Notes: a model not told the origin generated them from the sequence alone. A stretch of DNA of 64,000 nt from Opitutia bacterium (GCA_018668635.1 JABJCN010000216.1:1-64000), one strand, 5' to 3'. Numbered from the stretch's first letter, positions 8,158-17,130 are shown. Numbers and translations are program-made.

Positions 8158-8982
8158 ATGACAGAAATCCGAACCATTACATTTGCGGTAAACAATGCCA
8201 AGCCAGGTGCGGCAGAACTTGCGGATCGATTGGAAATATTAGCACGTAAAGCGGGTGTGGACACTCACGTTACTATCCATTACCCCATCGAAAACGAAAG
8301 CCTAGAGGGCTTGGATGCCTGCTGCGTGATAGGGGGGGACGGTACGTTACTCGGCGTTGTCCCCAAGGCAGTCCAATTCGGAGTACCAATTCTAGGTATT
8401 CGAATGGGTAATCTGGGTTTTCTCGCAACCTTCTCCCCTCAGGAGGCCTTAGATAAATTCGTTCCACTACTAAAAGGAGACTATAAAATCGAAAATCGGA
8501 ATCTGCTCCAATGTGAATGTGCTGGAAGTGAACCTGCAGTAGCACTTAATGATATCGTGATTAAAGGAGAAGATGCATCCCGCCTTGTATCTCTAGCCGT
8601 CAGCGCGGATGGTGAACTTGTTTCCGAATATTTCTGCGATGGTCTCATTTTTTCCTCTCCCACGGGTTCCACAGCCTATAACCTTTCGGCGGGTGGTCCC
8701 CTAGTTCATCCGAAGGCTGGTGTTGTGGCAATGACCCCAATCTGCCCTCATACCCTAAGCAATAGAAGTGTGGTCTTTCCTGACAACACAAGGCTTGAAG
8801 TAAAATGGGATCAGTCGGCTACTCATCCACAAGTCAAAATAGACGGCTATCAAACCCTGCGCCCATCAGGTGATGGTAAAATTCCTATCGTAATTAGCCC
8901 TTCGCAAAAAAAGATTTCTCTTCTTCAAAGTAGGGGTCATTCGCACTTCTCTGTCGTTAGAAACAAGCTCAACTGGAGATAA
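8158..8982 (+). CDS. nadK: NAD kinase
   Basis: ATP-dependent phosphorylation of NAD to NADP in the cytoplasm. The 274-residue protein shows the kinase motif GGDGT (59-63), GIRMGNLGFLA (80-90), the conserved NDIVI (131-135) and SPTGSTAYNLSAGGP (167-181), all family hallmarks. Length is normal for bacterial NadK. It lies 67 bases after tlyA on the same strand, so co-transcription is possible. Confidence 0.96.
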   Translation: MTEIRTITFAVNNAKPGAAELADRLEILARKAGVDTHVTIHYPIENESLEGLDACCVIGGDGTLLGVVPKAVQFGVPILGIRMGNLGFLATFSPQEALDKFVPLLKGDYKIENRNLLQCECAGSEPAVALNDIVIKGEDASRLVSLAVSADGELVSEYFCDGLIFSSPTGSTAYNLSAGGPLVHPKAGVVAMTPICPHTLSNRSVVFPDNTRLEVKWDQSATHPQVKIDGYQTLRPSGDGKIPIVISPSQKKISLLQSRGHSHFSVVRNKLNWR

Positions 8983-9064
8983 TGCAACTGTTATAGTTGA
9001 CCAGATATATTGACAGAGCGACCTTTCATCCTTTTTTTCTGCAACCCTTTTACGCAAACTAGTC

Positions 9065-10912
9065 ATGATATCTTTTATAAACCGAATTCTTGAAAAAGGT
9101 GGCAGTTGGATAATGTCTATTCTGCTTGCAGTGATTGTTGTCGCCTTTGTGTTTACAATAGGGGCGGCACCTGGTCTCACACAGAAAGAGAAAGGACTAG
9201 GGGAAACAGATTATTACGGTGTGGACTTCTCACCGAACAGCAAGGAACGACGTGATCTGGCTGAACGAGCAGAAATTCAGGCCACCATGCAAATGGGGCA
9301 GTTTCTCAATAATCCTCAGTTTAGTCGTTTTGTACCACAGCTTATTGGACAGCAAACACAAAGGAACGCCTTAGAAAACTTACCTCTGTCCCAGCTTGCT
9401 GAAAAACTTAGCGTACCAGAAGCATCATTGGACGAGATGCATAAATTCATTAAAGAGCAAAGCCTGTTTCAGGATACCCCAGCTGGTTTGCCGCAGGGCC
9501 AACCAGGAAAATACAGTCAGGAAAAATTCGATGATTTCCTAGATAGATTGAAAGCCAATGACTCTGAACTTCAGTTCCAAGAAGCCATAAAAGAAGCCAT
9601 ACTTGTGGGGAAACTCCAAGACATTCTAAATGGTCCGGGAACAGCACTACCTTTCGAAGCTGTGGCCAAGGTTCGCAGTGACAAAACCCAGTGGGCGATG
9701 GAACTAATCACATTGGAAAGAAAGAAGGGTTCAACTCAGCCAGCCAATCCGGATGAAGAGGAACTAAAAGCACTTTATATTGAAACCAAGTCAGAATACG
9801 CAACCGAGGAAAAACGCAAAGTATCCTATCTTGTTTTTGAAGCTGAGTACAGTCATCCATCCAATGAGCAGCTTTCTGAATACTATAAAAAACACAGTGC
9901 TCGTTTTATTCCTGTGAAAGAAAAAAGTGAAAAGGATCAAATTGATCCGAAAAAGCCCGAAGAGGAACAAAATAAAAAGGAAGCCATACCAGCATACAAA
10001 AGTTTGGCGTATGAAATTAAACAGGATATTCTAGATGACTTCATTCGTGATCGCGGGCTGAAAAAGATAGGACTGAAGGTTGCGGCAACCAAAGCAGAAG
10101 AACTGCTCGATAAAATATATAATGATGCCAAGTTTCTGAATAAAATTCAAACTGAAGAAATCATAACCAAACAAGGCATACTACAATTCTCCCATTTAGA
10201 ACCCTATGGAATTGCAGCATTCCCAAAGAAACAGTTCATAAAGGATATCAATGCCCCGTTTTTTGATCACAGTCCGAGCGACCAAGAAAATAAACAAGTG
10301 GAAAAGCTGCTAAAGCAGGCGTTCTCACTTTCCGAAGATCGCTTCTATACGGAGCCCCAACTTATAGGCGATAAATATATAATATTAATACTTGAGAAAG
10401 TACATGAGTCTAAATCACCAGAATTTGAGAAACTCAAGAAAGATGCAGGCCAGTATAAAAAATTAGTTTCAGTTTGGCAGGAGCAGACCGAGGAAAAGGA
10501 ATTGAGTGAAATGCGTGAAAAGGCAGAAAATGATATTAAGACGAGTCTCTCTGAAGGGAAGTCATTCGAGAATAGTGCCAAAATGAAACTAACAGAAGAA
10601 TGGTCATTATCTTACAGCAAGTATGTGGATTTCACTTCCAACAAGCTCCCCGAAGGGTTGCCTGTCAAAATCTTTGATGCGGCAAAGATACTGGCAAAGG
10701 GCGAAAGCTCAGCGATGGAAGTCATAGACGGGAAGGGTTATATGGTTTCATACTTTGAAAAGAAAGTTCCCAACTATAATTCAAACCACAATGATGTGGG
10801 AAGTGAGCTCGAAAGATTGCAATCATCCAGTCGTTCGTCACTAACTCAAGAGATGGTCACCCGGGGTCAAGCAGCCATGAAGGTAAATATCTTTGAACAG
10901 ACAGCAAATTAA
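9065..10912 (+). CDS. PpiD/SurA_N-type membrane-anchored periplasmic folding factor
   Basis: 615 residues with a short cytoplasmic N-terminus, one membrane helix (about 15-35, SILLAVIVVAFVFTIGA) and a long, lysine/glutamate-rich periplasmic part. The anchor plus helical SurA_N-like region (KYSQEKFDDFLDRL and following) resembles PpiD, the inner-membrane chaperone that helps proteins leaving the Sec translocon. A parvulin isomerase domain is not evident, so it may act as a chaperone without isomerase activity. It follows nadK by 82 bases. Family level is fairly sure; exact role is inference. Confidence 0.7.
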   Translation: MISFINRILEKGGSWIMSILLAVIVVAFVFTIGAAPGLTQKEKGLGETDYYGVDFSPNSKERRDLAERAEIQATMQMGQFLNNPQFSRFVPQLIGQQTQRNALENLPLSQLAEKLSVPEASLDEMHKFIKEQSLFQDTPAGLPQGQPGKYSQEKFDDFLDRLKANDSELQFQEAIKEAILVGKLQDILNGPGTALPFEAVAKVRSDKTQWAMELITLERKKGSTQPANPDEEELKALYIETKSEYATEEKRKVSYLVFEAEYSHPSNEQLSEYYKKHSARFIPVKEKSEKDQIDPKKPEEEQNKKEAIPAYKSLAYEIKQDILDDFIRDRGLKKIGLKVAATKAEELLDKIYNDAKFLNKIQTEEIITKQGILQFSHLEPYGIAAFPKKQFIKDINAPFFDHSPSDQENKQVEKLLKQAFSLSEDRFYTEPQLIGDKYIILILEKVHESKSPEFEKLKKDAGQYKKLVSVWQEQTEEKELSEMREKAENDIKTSLSEGKSFENSAKMKLTEEWSLSYSKYVDFTSNKLPEGLPVKIFDAAKILAKGESSAMEVIDGKGYMVSYFEKKVPNYNSNHNDVGSELERLQSSSRSSLTQEMVTRGQAAMKVNIFEQTAN

Positions 10913-10923
10913 GAAGAGGATAC

Positions 10924-10942
10924 ATTGGAAGTAAATTCCAAT
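10924..10942. terminator. Hairpin between convergent genes
   Basis: ATTGGAA (10924-10930), five-base loop, TTCCAAT (10936-10942), a 7-bp stem between the end of the PpiD-like gene and the end of miaA. No long T tract follows on either strand, so it is only a weak candidate bidirectional terminator. Confidence 0.4.
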
Positions 10943-10954
10943 ATAAGGTAAAAC

Positions 10955-11872
10955 TCAGCCAAATACGTGTTTCAGGGATGGCTCTGCAAAAAAATCTAAG
11001 TTCACTGCACGTGAATTGGAAAGTTCTTTTCGAAACCACTTACGTTGCTTACGCACCAATTGCCATGTATGGAGATTGATTGTTTCATCCAGTTCAGACT
11101 CCAGAGTGCCATTAATGAAGGCTATTGTTTCACGATATCCAATAGAGGCTGAAGCAGATTTATTGTCTAATAATCCAAGAGTTATCAATTCTCTAACTTC
11201 CTCCACTAGCCCGGCATTCAACATTTCACGAGTTCGCTGCTCAATCCGCTTCCTTAAAGTATTATCCTCCCGCTGAATGACGCAAAGTCGTTTCTCAATT
11301 CCAGCATAGGGTTCGGGAAGAGTTGCTAGGTTAGCACGAAGTTGAAGAACTGAATCCCCTGATTGTAAACAACGTTCCAATGCCCTGATAACACGGCGGG
11401 GGTTTTGAATATCTAAACCACCCACGCCATTTGGGTTTAGCTCTTGAAGCCTTGCTACAACACTAGCCAACCCAGAATTTTCGTATAATGAGTTTACCAC
11501 AGAGCGGGTCTCTCTTGAAATGACAATATCATCAATAATCGGTTCCAGAAATGATTTTAGATAAAAACCACTACCACCAGTCACCAATACCGATTTGCCA
11601 CGATTATGAATATCCTCAACGGCAGCCGAGGCAAGCAACGAGAAATCATGAACACTGACCCCACGATTTACAGGAAATACTCCAATCCCATGATGTACAA
11701 CGGCTGATAATTCATCGGATGTAGGCTTGGCTGTTCCAATATCCATTCCCTCATATATTTGTAATGAATCACAGGAAATAATCTCCGCATCCAACTCCAT
11801 TGCCAAACGCAGAGATAAAGCAGTCTTCCCCGAAGCAGTAGGACCTGTGAGGAAATAAAGAGTAGGACTCAT
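10955..11872 (-). CDS. miaA: tRNA dimethylallyltransferase
   Basis: Transfers a dimethylallyl group to A37 of tRNAs reading UNN codons. Seen near the start: LTGPTASGKT (P-loop), then DSLQIYEGMDIGTAKP, the conserved tRNA/dimethylallyl site, VTGGSGFYLKSFL, and NPRRVIRALERCL. The C-terminal part HTWQLVRKQRKWFRKE is also typical. The ATG at 11872 is preferred over an upstream TTG at 11881. Transcribed towards the end of the PpiD-like gene. Confidence 0.96.
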   Translation of the reverse strand: MSPTLYFLTGPTASGKTALSLRLAMELDAEIISCDSLQIYEGMDIGTAKPTSDELSAVVHHGIGVFPVNRGVSVHDFSLLASAAVEDIHNRGKSVLVTGGSGFYLKSFLEPIIDDIVISRETRSVVNSLYENSGLASVVARLQELNPNGVGGLDIQNPRRVIRALERCLQSGDSVLQLRANLATLPEPYAGIEKRLCVIQREDNTLRKRIEQRTREMLNAGLVEEVRELITLGLLDNKSASASIGYRETIAFINGTLESELDETINLHTWQLVRKQRKWFRKELSNSRAVNLDFFAEPSLKHVFG

Positions 11873-12090
11873 CACAATCAACTATCATTCAGTTATCGAA
11901 TTTGAGCAAAAAGGCAAAAATGCAGATTAAGGATTAAGTGGAATTATCACAAAATAACGAAAGAAGGCTTAAACGCCTTTAATGTATCGACGGAGCACAG
12001 TATAAGAATATCCCATTTCCAGCATTATCGACAAGTTAGTTAAGAACCCGCTTCATACAAAACGAGAAACATAAAAAACGAGGATATCAA
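11873..12090. other. Intergenic stretch between trpA and miaA
   Basis: 218 AT-rich bases with no gene seen. It contains a small hairpin, AAGGC (11964-11968) and GCCTT (11975-11979), which on the minus strand is followed by a T-rich run and may be a weak trpA terminator. The miaA promoter must lie here or miaA is read through from trpA. Confidence 0.4.
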
Positions 12091-12888
12091 TTAATGTAAT
12101 CCGGTCATTAGTTCGCGTACCTTTCTCCCAATAGCACTAGGAATTAAACATATGTCATCGATATTCTCAGGAATACAATTAACAATAGCACTACCGACAA
12201 CAACTCCATCTGCAACAGAAGAGACTTCGCGAACATGATCTTGGCTGGAAATCCCAAAACCCACCACGATTGGCAATTTGGAATACTCTTTAATGCGGTC
12301 CACTGCTTCTTGAAGTCCAACAACAACTTGGTCACGCGTACCAGTAACACCCTCACGCGAAACATAGTACACGAAACCTGATCCAGACTCAACAATTAGT
12401 GGGATTCGCTTATGAGGAGTCGTTGGAGCGATAATAAAGATATTGCTCAAACCATGCTTTCGGCAAGACTCAACAAGTTCCCCGGCTTCCTCAGGAGGAA
12501 GATCCAGTGTAAGCAATCCATCAACACCTGCAGCCTTGGCATCTTGAACATAGGACTCAATCCCCTGAGAAAAAATAAGATTATAATAAGTGTAGAGTAC
12601 GATAGGAACATCACCACGTTCTCTAACTCTGCGCACCAGCTCAAACACCTTGCCGTGAGTAGAACCAGAATCCAATGCTCTCTGGGCAGCAAGTTGATTA
12701 GTCAGTCCATCGGCAAGTGGATCAGAAAAAGGAACACCGATCTCAAGCAAATCCACTCCAATATCTACCATTTCTTGGCAAATCGAAACAGACGTCTCAA
12801 AGTCAGGGTCACATGCACATACATATGGAATAAAGCAGGCACGATCTTCCGATCGGGCTTGGGCAAAAGCATTGGCTATACGATCCAT
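12091..12888 (-). CDS. trpA: Tryptophan synthase alpha chain
   Basis: Cleaves indole-3-glycerol phosphate to indole and glyceraldehyde-3-phosphate, passing indole to TrpB. The TIM-barrel motif LLEIGVPFSDPLADG holds the catalytic Glu and Asp; GLLTLDLPPEEA, APTTPHKRI, YYVSREGVTG and VVGFGISS follow in order. 265 residues is the usual length. No trpB adjoins it and trpC lies about 36 kb away, so trp genes are scattered. The ATG has no own Shine-Dalgarno and is overlapped by the stop of a small upstream ORF, suggesting coupled translation. Confidence 0.95.
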   Translation of the reverse strand: MDRIANAFAQARSEDRACFIPYVCACDPDFETSVSICQEMVDIGVDLLEIGVPFSDPLADGLTNQLAAQRALDSGSTHGKVFELVRRVRERGDVPIVLYTYYNLIFSQGIESYVQDAKAAGVDGLLTLDLPPEEAGELVESCRKHGLSNIFIIAPTTPHKRIPLIVESGSGFVYYVSREGVTGTRDQVVVGLQEAVDRIKEYSKLPIVVGFGISSQDHVREVSSVADGVVVGSAIVNCIPENIDDICLIPSAIGRKVRELMTGLH

Positions 12889-12998
12889 GTCTGATCTAGT
12901 ATTTGGGAAATCTTAATTGAATTGAAACCACCATGATGAAAGTTAAGTAGGAGCAGGAACTCAATGAGAAACCAACAAGATATTAATTCATTCACCAT
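12876..12998 (-). CDS. 40-codon small ORF with perfect Shine-Dalgarno, overlapping trpA start
   Basis: Minus-strand ATG at 12998-12996 preceded four bases upstream by AGGAGG within AGGAGGTGAT, a 10-base perfect match to the 16S anti-Shine-Dalgarno. The peptide begins MVNELISCWFLIEFLLLL, has NFHHGGFN in the middle and ends LDQTWIV; TAG at 12878-12876 lies inside the trpA start region (13-base overlap, +1 frame). Two Trp codons occur (positions 9 and 38) but not in tandem. It may be a leader peptide or a coupling ORF for trpA, or a small hydrophobic membrane peptide. Not a family I recognise; it has not been shown to be translated. Confidence 0.5.
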   Translation of the reverse strand: MVNELISCWFLIEFLLLLNFHHGGFNSIKISQILDQTWIV

Positions 12999-13000
12999 AT

Positions 13001-13010
13001 CACCTCCTCT
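13001..13010 (-). promoter_or_regulatory. Perfect Shine-Dalgarno of the small ORF upstream of trpA
   Basis: Reads AGAGGAGGTG on the minus strand, continuing as AT before the ATG at 12998. Most genes in this window have no comparable site, so this one stands out and decides the start of the 40-codon ORF. Confidence 0.55.
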
Positions 13011-13040
13011 GTTAGATATTTAACTTTCTCTCTTGTCCCC

Positions 13041-14330
13041 ATGTCTTGGCTTATCTGGATTTACCGCCTTCTATTCCTGCCAACATTAATCTTTCTACTC
13101 CCCTATTACCTACTGAGAATGTTCCGCCGAGGTGGATATCTTCGGGACTTTCACCAAAGAATTGGATTCGGCAAAAAACTTACAGCACCCTCAAAACCTC
13201 GCATCTGGATTCAGGCTGTCAGCGTGGGAGAGATTCTCGCGATAGAATCTCTAGTCAGGCAACTTCAGGAAAAGGAATATGAAGTCGTCATCACAACAAC
13301 GACAAGTACTGGATACCAATTGGCATTAGAAAAATATCAAGAAAACGTCAGTTTTACTGGCCTTTTCCCCCTAGATTTCCTGCCATTTACATATCTTACA
13401 TGGCAAAGGATACGCCCTACCCTTGCCATACTTATGGAAAGCGAACTTTGGCCAGAGCATCTATGGCAGGCACGGCAACGAAAAGTGCCAGTCCTTCTTG
13501 TTAACGCCCGTATGTCAGATCATTCCTTTAAGCGAGCAAAACGCGTCAAATGGGCTTACAGATCAATCCTGCAAAGTCTTGAAGGAATCGCAGCGTCAAG
13601 CCCCCAAGATCTACTTCGCTATACAGAACTTGGTTTTACTAAAAAGAAAGCCATTTGCTCTGGAAATCTTAAACTGGATTTTGAACTCGGCCAAGAACTT
13701 ACCTCCGAAGAAACAAAAAAATGGCGCCAAGATATGGGTTTCCCTCAGGAATCTGCAATTATACTAGGCTCCTCTACATGGCCTGGAGAAGAAGACATAC
13801 TTCTAGAAGCCTTCGTGAAGCTTCTCGAAAAAGGGCTCGACTGCCGTTTGGTCCTCGTACCCCGACACGTGGAACGTCGCCATGAAATCCGTCAACTTCT
13901 AGAAAATCAGAATCTTCCTTGGCATTTCCGAACGGATATTGCCCCACCTCCAGGTCCAGTAAAAATCTATGTCGCTGATACAACTGGAGAACTGCGCAAT
14001 TTCACCCAACTAGCGACAGTGGCGTTCATAGGAAAAACACTGCCTCCAAATGAAGGATCACAAAGCCCGATTGAAGCAGCAGCCTTTGGTATCCCCAGTA
14101 TCTATGGTCCCTCTACTAGCAATTTCCGAATCATCAGCCAGCAACTTGAATCAGCAAATGCCTCTTACCGGATAAAAGGTCATGAAGACCTTTTTTCCTG
14201 TCTATTTGATTTACTTAATAACGGCGAACAACTTCGACAAATGTCTGAAGCGGCTCGAAGCTGGCATATGGATAATGCTGGTGCAACTAAACAAACATTG
14301 AATCTATTCAGTAAGTACCTTGAACCTTGA
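13041..14330 (+). CDS. waaA: 3-deoxy-D-manno-octulosonic acid (Kdo) transferase
   Basis: Inner-membrane-bound glycosyltransferase that puts Kdo on lipid A, so the cell makes LPS. N-terminal membrane anchor (about 5-26, many Leu/Ile/Phe), then IQAVSVGEILAIESLV with the catalytic Glu, TTTTSTGY, LMESELWPEHLW, NARMSDHSFKRAKR and, in the C-domain, LGSSTWPGEEDILLEAF and NEGSQSPIEAAAFGIP. 429 residues is the usual length. Divergent from the small ORF/trpA with about 40 bases between the start codons. Confidence 0.94.
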   Translation: MSWLIWIYRLLFLPTLIFLLPYYLLRMFRRGGYLRDFHQRIGFGKKLTAPSKPRIWIQAVSVGEILAIESLVRQLQEKEYEVVITTTTSTGYQLALEKYQENVSFTGLFPLDFLPFTYLTWQRIRPTLAILMESELWPEHLWQARQRKVPVLLVNARMSDHSFKRAKRVKWAYRSILQSLEGIAASSPQDLLRYTELGFTKKKAICSGNLKLDFELGQELTSEETKKWRQDMGFPQESAIILGSSTWPGEEDILLEAFVKLLEKGLDCRLVLVPRHVERRHEIRQLLENQNLPWHFRTDIAPPPGPVKIYVADTTGELRNFTQLATVAFIGKTLPPNEGSQSPIEAAAFGIPSIYGPSTSNFRIISQQLESANASYRIKGHEDLFSCLFDLLNNGEQLRQMSEAARSWHMDNAGATKQTLNLFSKYLEP

Positions 14331-14358
14331 CATCCCTTCCGCTTTCCACACCCACAAA

Positions 14359-14373
14359 TGAGATTGAATCTCA
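14359..14373. repeat. Small palindrome before phnD
   Basis: TGAGAT, three-base loop TGA, ATCTCA, ending 7 bases before the phnD ATG at 14381. It could be an operator or an mRNA hairpin masking the ribosome site; nothing else supports a role. Confidence 0.3.
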
Positions 14374-14380
14374 ATGCGAT

Positions 14381-15292
14381 ATGAATAAAATTATTTCACT
14401 TCTAATTTGTGCAAGTCTGCTGTTACAGGCTTGCACAAAACCTACGAAGGAACTCTCCGTTAAGGAATTTCAAATTGCTCTAAAGCCGAACAAAAATGTC
14501 AAGGGTCAACGAGAAGATGAAAAGACACTCGGCATCGAGCTTTCAAAACGTCTTGGGGTTCCAGTCAATATCATTACACCCAGTAGCAAGTCCATTATTG
14601 AGGCAGGTATGGCAAATAAAACTCTTGATATGGGCTACGTCAGCTCAACAGATGCAATCTCATTTGCAGATAATAATGTAGCCGAAGTTCTCGTTGCTGG
14701 TCAGCACAAAAGCACTGATCCGAAAGGGAATGCTTATGAAGGTGCCTATTATTATAGTGTTTGGTTATCACTCAAAGAAAAGAATTACTCCAGCATCGCG
14801 GATCTAAAGGGCAAACCAGTTGCATTCGCCTCAAGAACAAGTACATCGGGGTTTCTTGTTCCTTCGTGGGATTTAATCAAAAAAGGACTCTTATCGGAAG
14901 GTGATCGACTCGAAGACTTTTTTGGAAAGGATAATATCTTCTATGGTAGCGGTTATGTGTCTGCCGTGGAAAAAGTCCTCGAAGGAAAGGCTGAAGCTGC
15001 TGCAGTAAGTTACTATGTATATGAAAAGGATAAGCATCTGGATCTTGAGCAACGTAAAAAGCTAAAGATTGTCCAGCGTCAGGGACCTGTTGCATCCCAC
15101 ACGTTTTGTGTGCGTAAATCACTAAACGAAACTGATCGCTTAGCGCTCAAGAGGGTTCTCTTGGCAATGGTTGAAGAAAAACCTCAACTCTGTGAAGATC
15201 TCTTTGGAGGTAAACTTGTTGAGGTAGATCCAATTGAGCATTTAAAGGCACCTCGCGATGCCAAAGCAAAAGTATCTACACTTAAGGACTGA
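14381..15292 (+). CDS. phnD: Phosphonate-type ABC transporter substrate-binding lipoprotein (PhnD family)
   Basis: Starts with a lipoprotein signal peptide MNKIISLLICASLLLQAC, lipobox LLQAC, Cys18, so it is lipid-anchored in the envelope. The rest is a type 2 periplasmic-binding fold of the PhnD/PtxB/PhnS-like group: LGIELSKRLGVPVNI, DMGYVSSTDAISF, LKGKPVAFASRTSTSGFLVP and GKAEAAAVSYYVYE. Known relatives bind phosphonate, phosphite or phosphate; the ligand here cannot be told. The ATG at 14381 is preferred to an upstream reading since the signal peptide begins there. First gene of an import operon with phnC and phnE. Confidence 0.88.
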   Translation: MNKIISLLICASLLLQACTKPTKELSVKEFQIALKPNKNVKGQREDEKTLGIELSKRLGVPVNIITPSSKSIIEAGMANKTLDMGYVSSTDAISFADNNVAEVLVAGQHKSTDPKGNAYEGAYYYSVWLSLKEKNYSSIADLKGKPVAFASRTSTSGFLVPSWDLIKKGLLSEGDRLEDFFGKDNIFYGSGYVSAVEKVLEGKAEAAAVSYYVYEKDKHLDLEQRKKLKIVQRQGPVASHTFCVRKSLNETDRLALKRVLLAMVEEKPQLCEDLFGGKLVEVDPIEHLKAPRDAKAKVSTLKD

Positions 15293-15363
15293 ACAAAACT
15301 CTAATTCACGGAAAGGAATTAAGGGTCCGATTAAATCCTTCCCGTTAAATCTCAACTCGAACC

Positions 15364-16107
15364 TTGACCGAAAACCAACCCAAGCAGGTAAAATCAATAA
15401 GCCAGTTGCCGCGCATTCGTCTGCAAACCCGAGATCTTGGATTGCGGCGCAATGGAAATTGGCTTTTTCAAAACTTGGAACTGAATATTTCTGGTGGAAA
15501 CTTTGTAGCGGTGTTGGGGCCTTCAGGCGTAGGCAAATCCAGTCTTTTATCCTGCCTTTGTGGTTCAGAAAAGCCAACAGAAGGAACCGTCAATTTCAAG
15601 ATTGATAATGAAGAAGAAAGAGACCCCGAGAGTATAAGTCCACACTTGGGAGTCATTTTCCAAAACCTACGCCTTACCGCCCATGCAACAGTTCTGGATA
15701 ATGTCCTTTATGGTCGTCTAGGAAAATACAAACTCAAAGAGACACTTTGGGGATTCTCCCAGAAAAGCAGACAGGAAGCCTACACTATCCTTGAAGACTT
15801 GGGCATTCCCCATTTGGCATATAAGTGGATGACGCAAACATCAGGTGGCGAACAGCAGCGAACTGCAATTGCAAGGACCCTCTTCCATGATCCGAAAATC
15901 ATTCTAGCCGATGAGCCCGTTTCCAATCTAGATACATACTACGCAGGTCGTATTCTTGGTTTACTACGCAATAAGGCAATGGAAGAAGGTAAAATCATTC
16001 TATGTGCGCTTCACGATCCACAGCTGATAAATCGATTCGCTGACCTTGCATTAAGTCTAAATCCCGAACACCCTGAAGGCTGGCGCCTCCGAAAAGTACA
16101 CGGGTAA
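15364..16107 (+). CDS. phnC: Phosphonate-type ABC transporter ATP-binding protein (PhnC family)
   Basis: Cytoplasmic ATPase of the importer. Walker A GPSGVGKS (52-59), Q-loop FQNLRLTAHATVLDNVLYG (the VLDNVL pattern is typical of PhnC), signature TSGGEQQRTAIARTL, Walker B IILADEPVSNLD and switch His in ALHDP. No ATG is available; the start is taken as TTG at 15364, with another TTG at about 15409 possible. 71 bases after phnD and 2 bases before phnE. About 247 residues, normal length. Confidence 0.88.
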   Translation: MTENQPKQVKSISQLPRIRLQTRDLGLRRNGNWLFQNLELNISGGNFVAVLGPSGVGKSSLLSCLCGSEKPTEGTVNFKIDNEEERDPESISPHLGVIFQNLRLTAHATVLDNVLYGRLGKYKLKETLWGFSQKSRQEAYTILEDLGIPHLAYKWMTQTSGGEQQRTAIARTLFHDPKIILADEPVSNLDTYYAGRILGLLRNKAMEEGKIILCALHDPQLINRFADLALSLNPEHPEGWRLRKVHG

Positions 16108-16109
16108 TT

Positions 16110-16949
16110 ATGAATCCGAAAACTACCCCTTTAAAATCGGGACAACTACCGGTAAGACGATGGCATGAACGCCTAAATTTCCTGAATGTCACAGTTATTC
16201 TCTTTCTTTTCCTAACAATCTTTGCAGGAAAAAGTATGTTAACAAATAATCGCCCAGCCGATGTGGCCGCTGGGATTCGATATTTCTTTAATAAGTTCTT
16301 TCCACCAGATTTTTCTGATTGGCCCATAATTTTTGTGTCATTGGGAGAAACCTTCCAGATCGCTATCATTGCGACCTTTATTTCCATTCTTCTTTCACTT
16401 ATTATCGCCTTAGGTGCATCACGTAATATAGCACCAACATGGTTAGTGCAGACCACGAGAATGTTCCTTAATATAACTCGAACATTGCCCAGTCTCATAT
16501 GGGCTTTCTTGTTTGTTATCTTGTTTGGGGCGACCCCAATAGCTGGAGTATTCGCCCTGACATTCTATAGTCTCGGTTACCTAGGTAAGTTTTTCAGCGA
16601 AACATTCGAGTCAGTTGATGTTCAAGTCGCACGAGGGCTCAAATTAATTGGCGCCTCAAAAATGCAGGCTTTTCGTTTTGGGCTTTGGCCAAATGTAAAA
16701 GCCCAAGTATGGAGCCATTCCCTCTGGATGCTTGAATATAACATCCGCTCAGCCAGTATTGTTGGTCTAGTCGGAGCAGGAGGCATTGGGATGGAACTAA
16801 ACAAGGCGATGGATATGGCCAGCGGTTTTCAGAAAGTAACTGCCATACTAATATGTATTCTGGGAATTGTTATCCTTCTGGACCTACTTAGCCAAGCCAT
16901 CCGCCGCTGGATTACTTCCAAGGTGAGTCCAAAATCTATATCAGAATAG
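16110..16949 (+). CDS. phnE: Phosphonate-type ABC transporter permease (PhnE family)
   Basis: 279-residue inner-membrane permease with about six membrane helices and the binding-protein-dependent transport motif around ARGLKLIGASKMQAFRFGLW, the cytoplasmic loop that contacts PhnC. Helices include VILFLFLTIFAG, IAIIATFISILLSLIIALG, LIWAFLFVILFG and a C-terminal ILICILGIVILLDLL. ATG two bases after the phnC stop. With PhnD and PhnC it forms a complete importer; no C-P lyase or other phosphonate catabolic gene is nearby. Confidence 0.9.
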   Translation: MNPKTTPLKSGQLPVRRWHERLNFLNVTVILFLFLTIFAGKSMLTNNRPADVAAGIRYFFNKFFPPDFSDWPIIFVSLGETFQIAIIATFISILLSLIIALGASRNIAPTWLVQTTRMFLNITRTLPSLIWAFLFVILFGATPIAGVFALTFYSLGYLGKFFSETFESVDVQVARGLKLIGASKMQAFRFGLWPNVKAQVWSHSLWMLEYNIRSASIVGLVGAGGIGMELNKAMDMASGFQKVTAILICILGIVILLDLLSQAIRRWITSKVSPKSISE

Positions 16950-17082
16950 TCTAAATTCTGATTTTTAATAATCTTACAAAAATACAAAATTAAGTAATTG
17001 TTCCAATCCACTTTCAAATTATAGAATAAGCATTAGTTCGGTTAGCGACTTTGATGGTTCAGTTAATTTCCCCAACTCGGCA

Positions 17083-17088
17083 TTGACA
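17083..17088 (+). promoter_or_regulatory. Possible -35 element of the tRNA-His promoter
   Basis: Perfect TTGACA, 42 bases before the tRNA. The -10 at the right distance (17105-17110, CATCTT) is poor, so the promoter is only a suggestion. Confidence 0.35.
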
Positions 17089-17130
17089 GTCCGCATAAAA
17101 AAATCATCTTTCCTAATCCTCACCTTTGTG

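Noticed and set aside
12876-12998. Reading the small ORF before trpA as a classical trp attenuation leader
   Set aside because: No tandem Trp codons, and I see no terminator/antiterminator pair before trpA, so only coupling or a small peptide is proposed.
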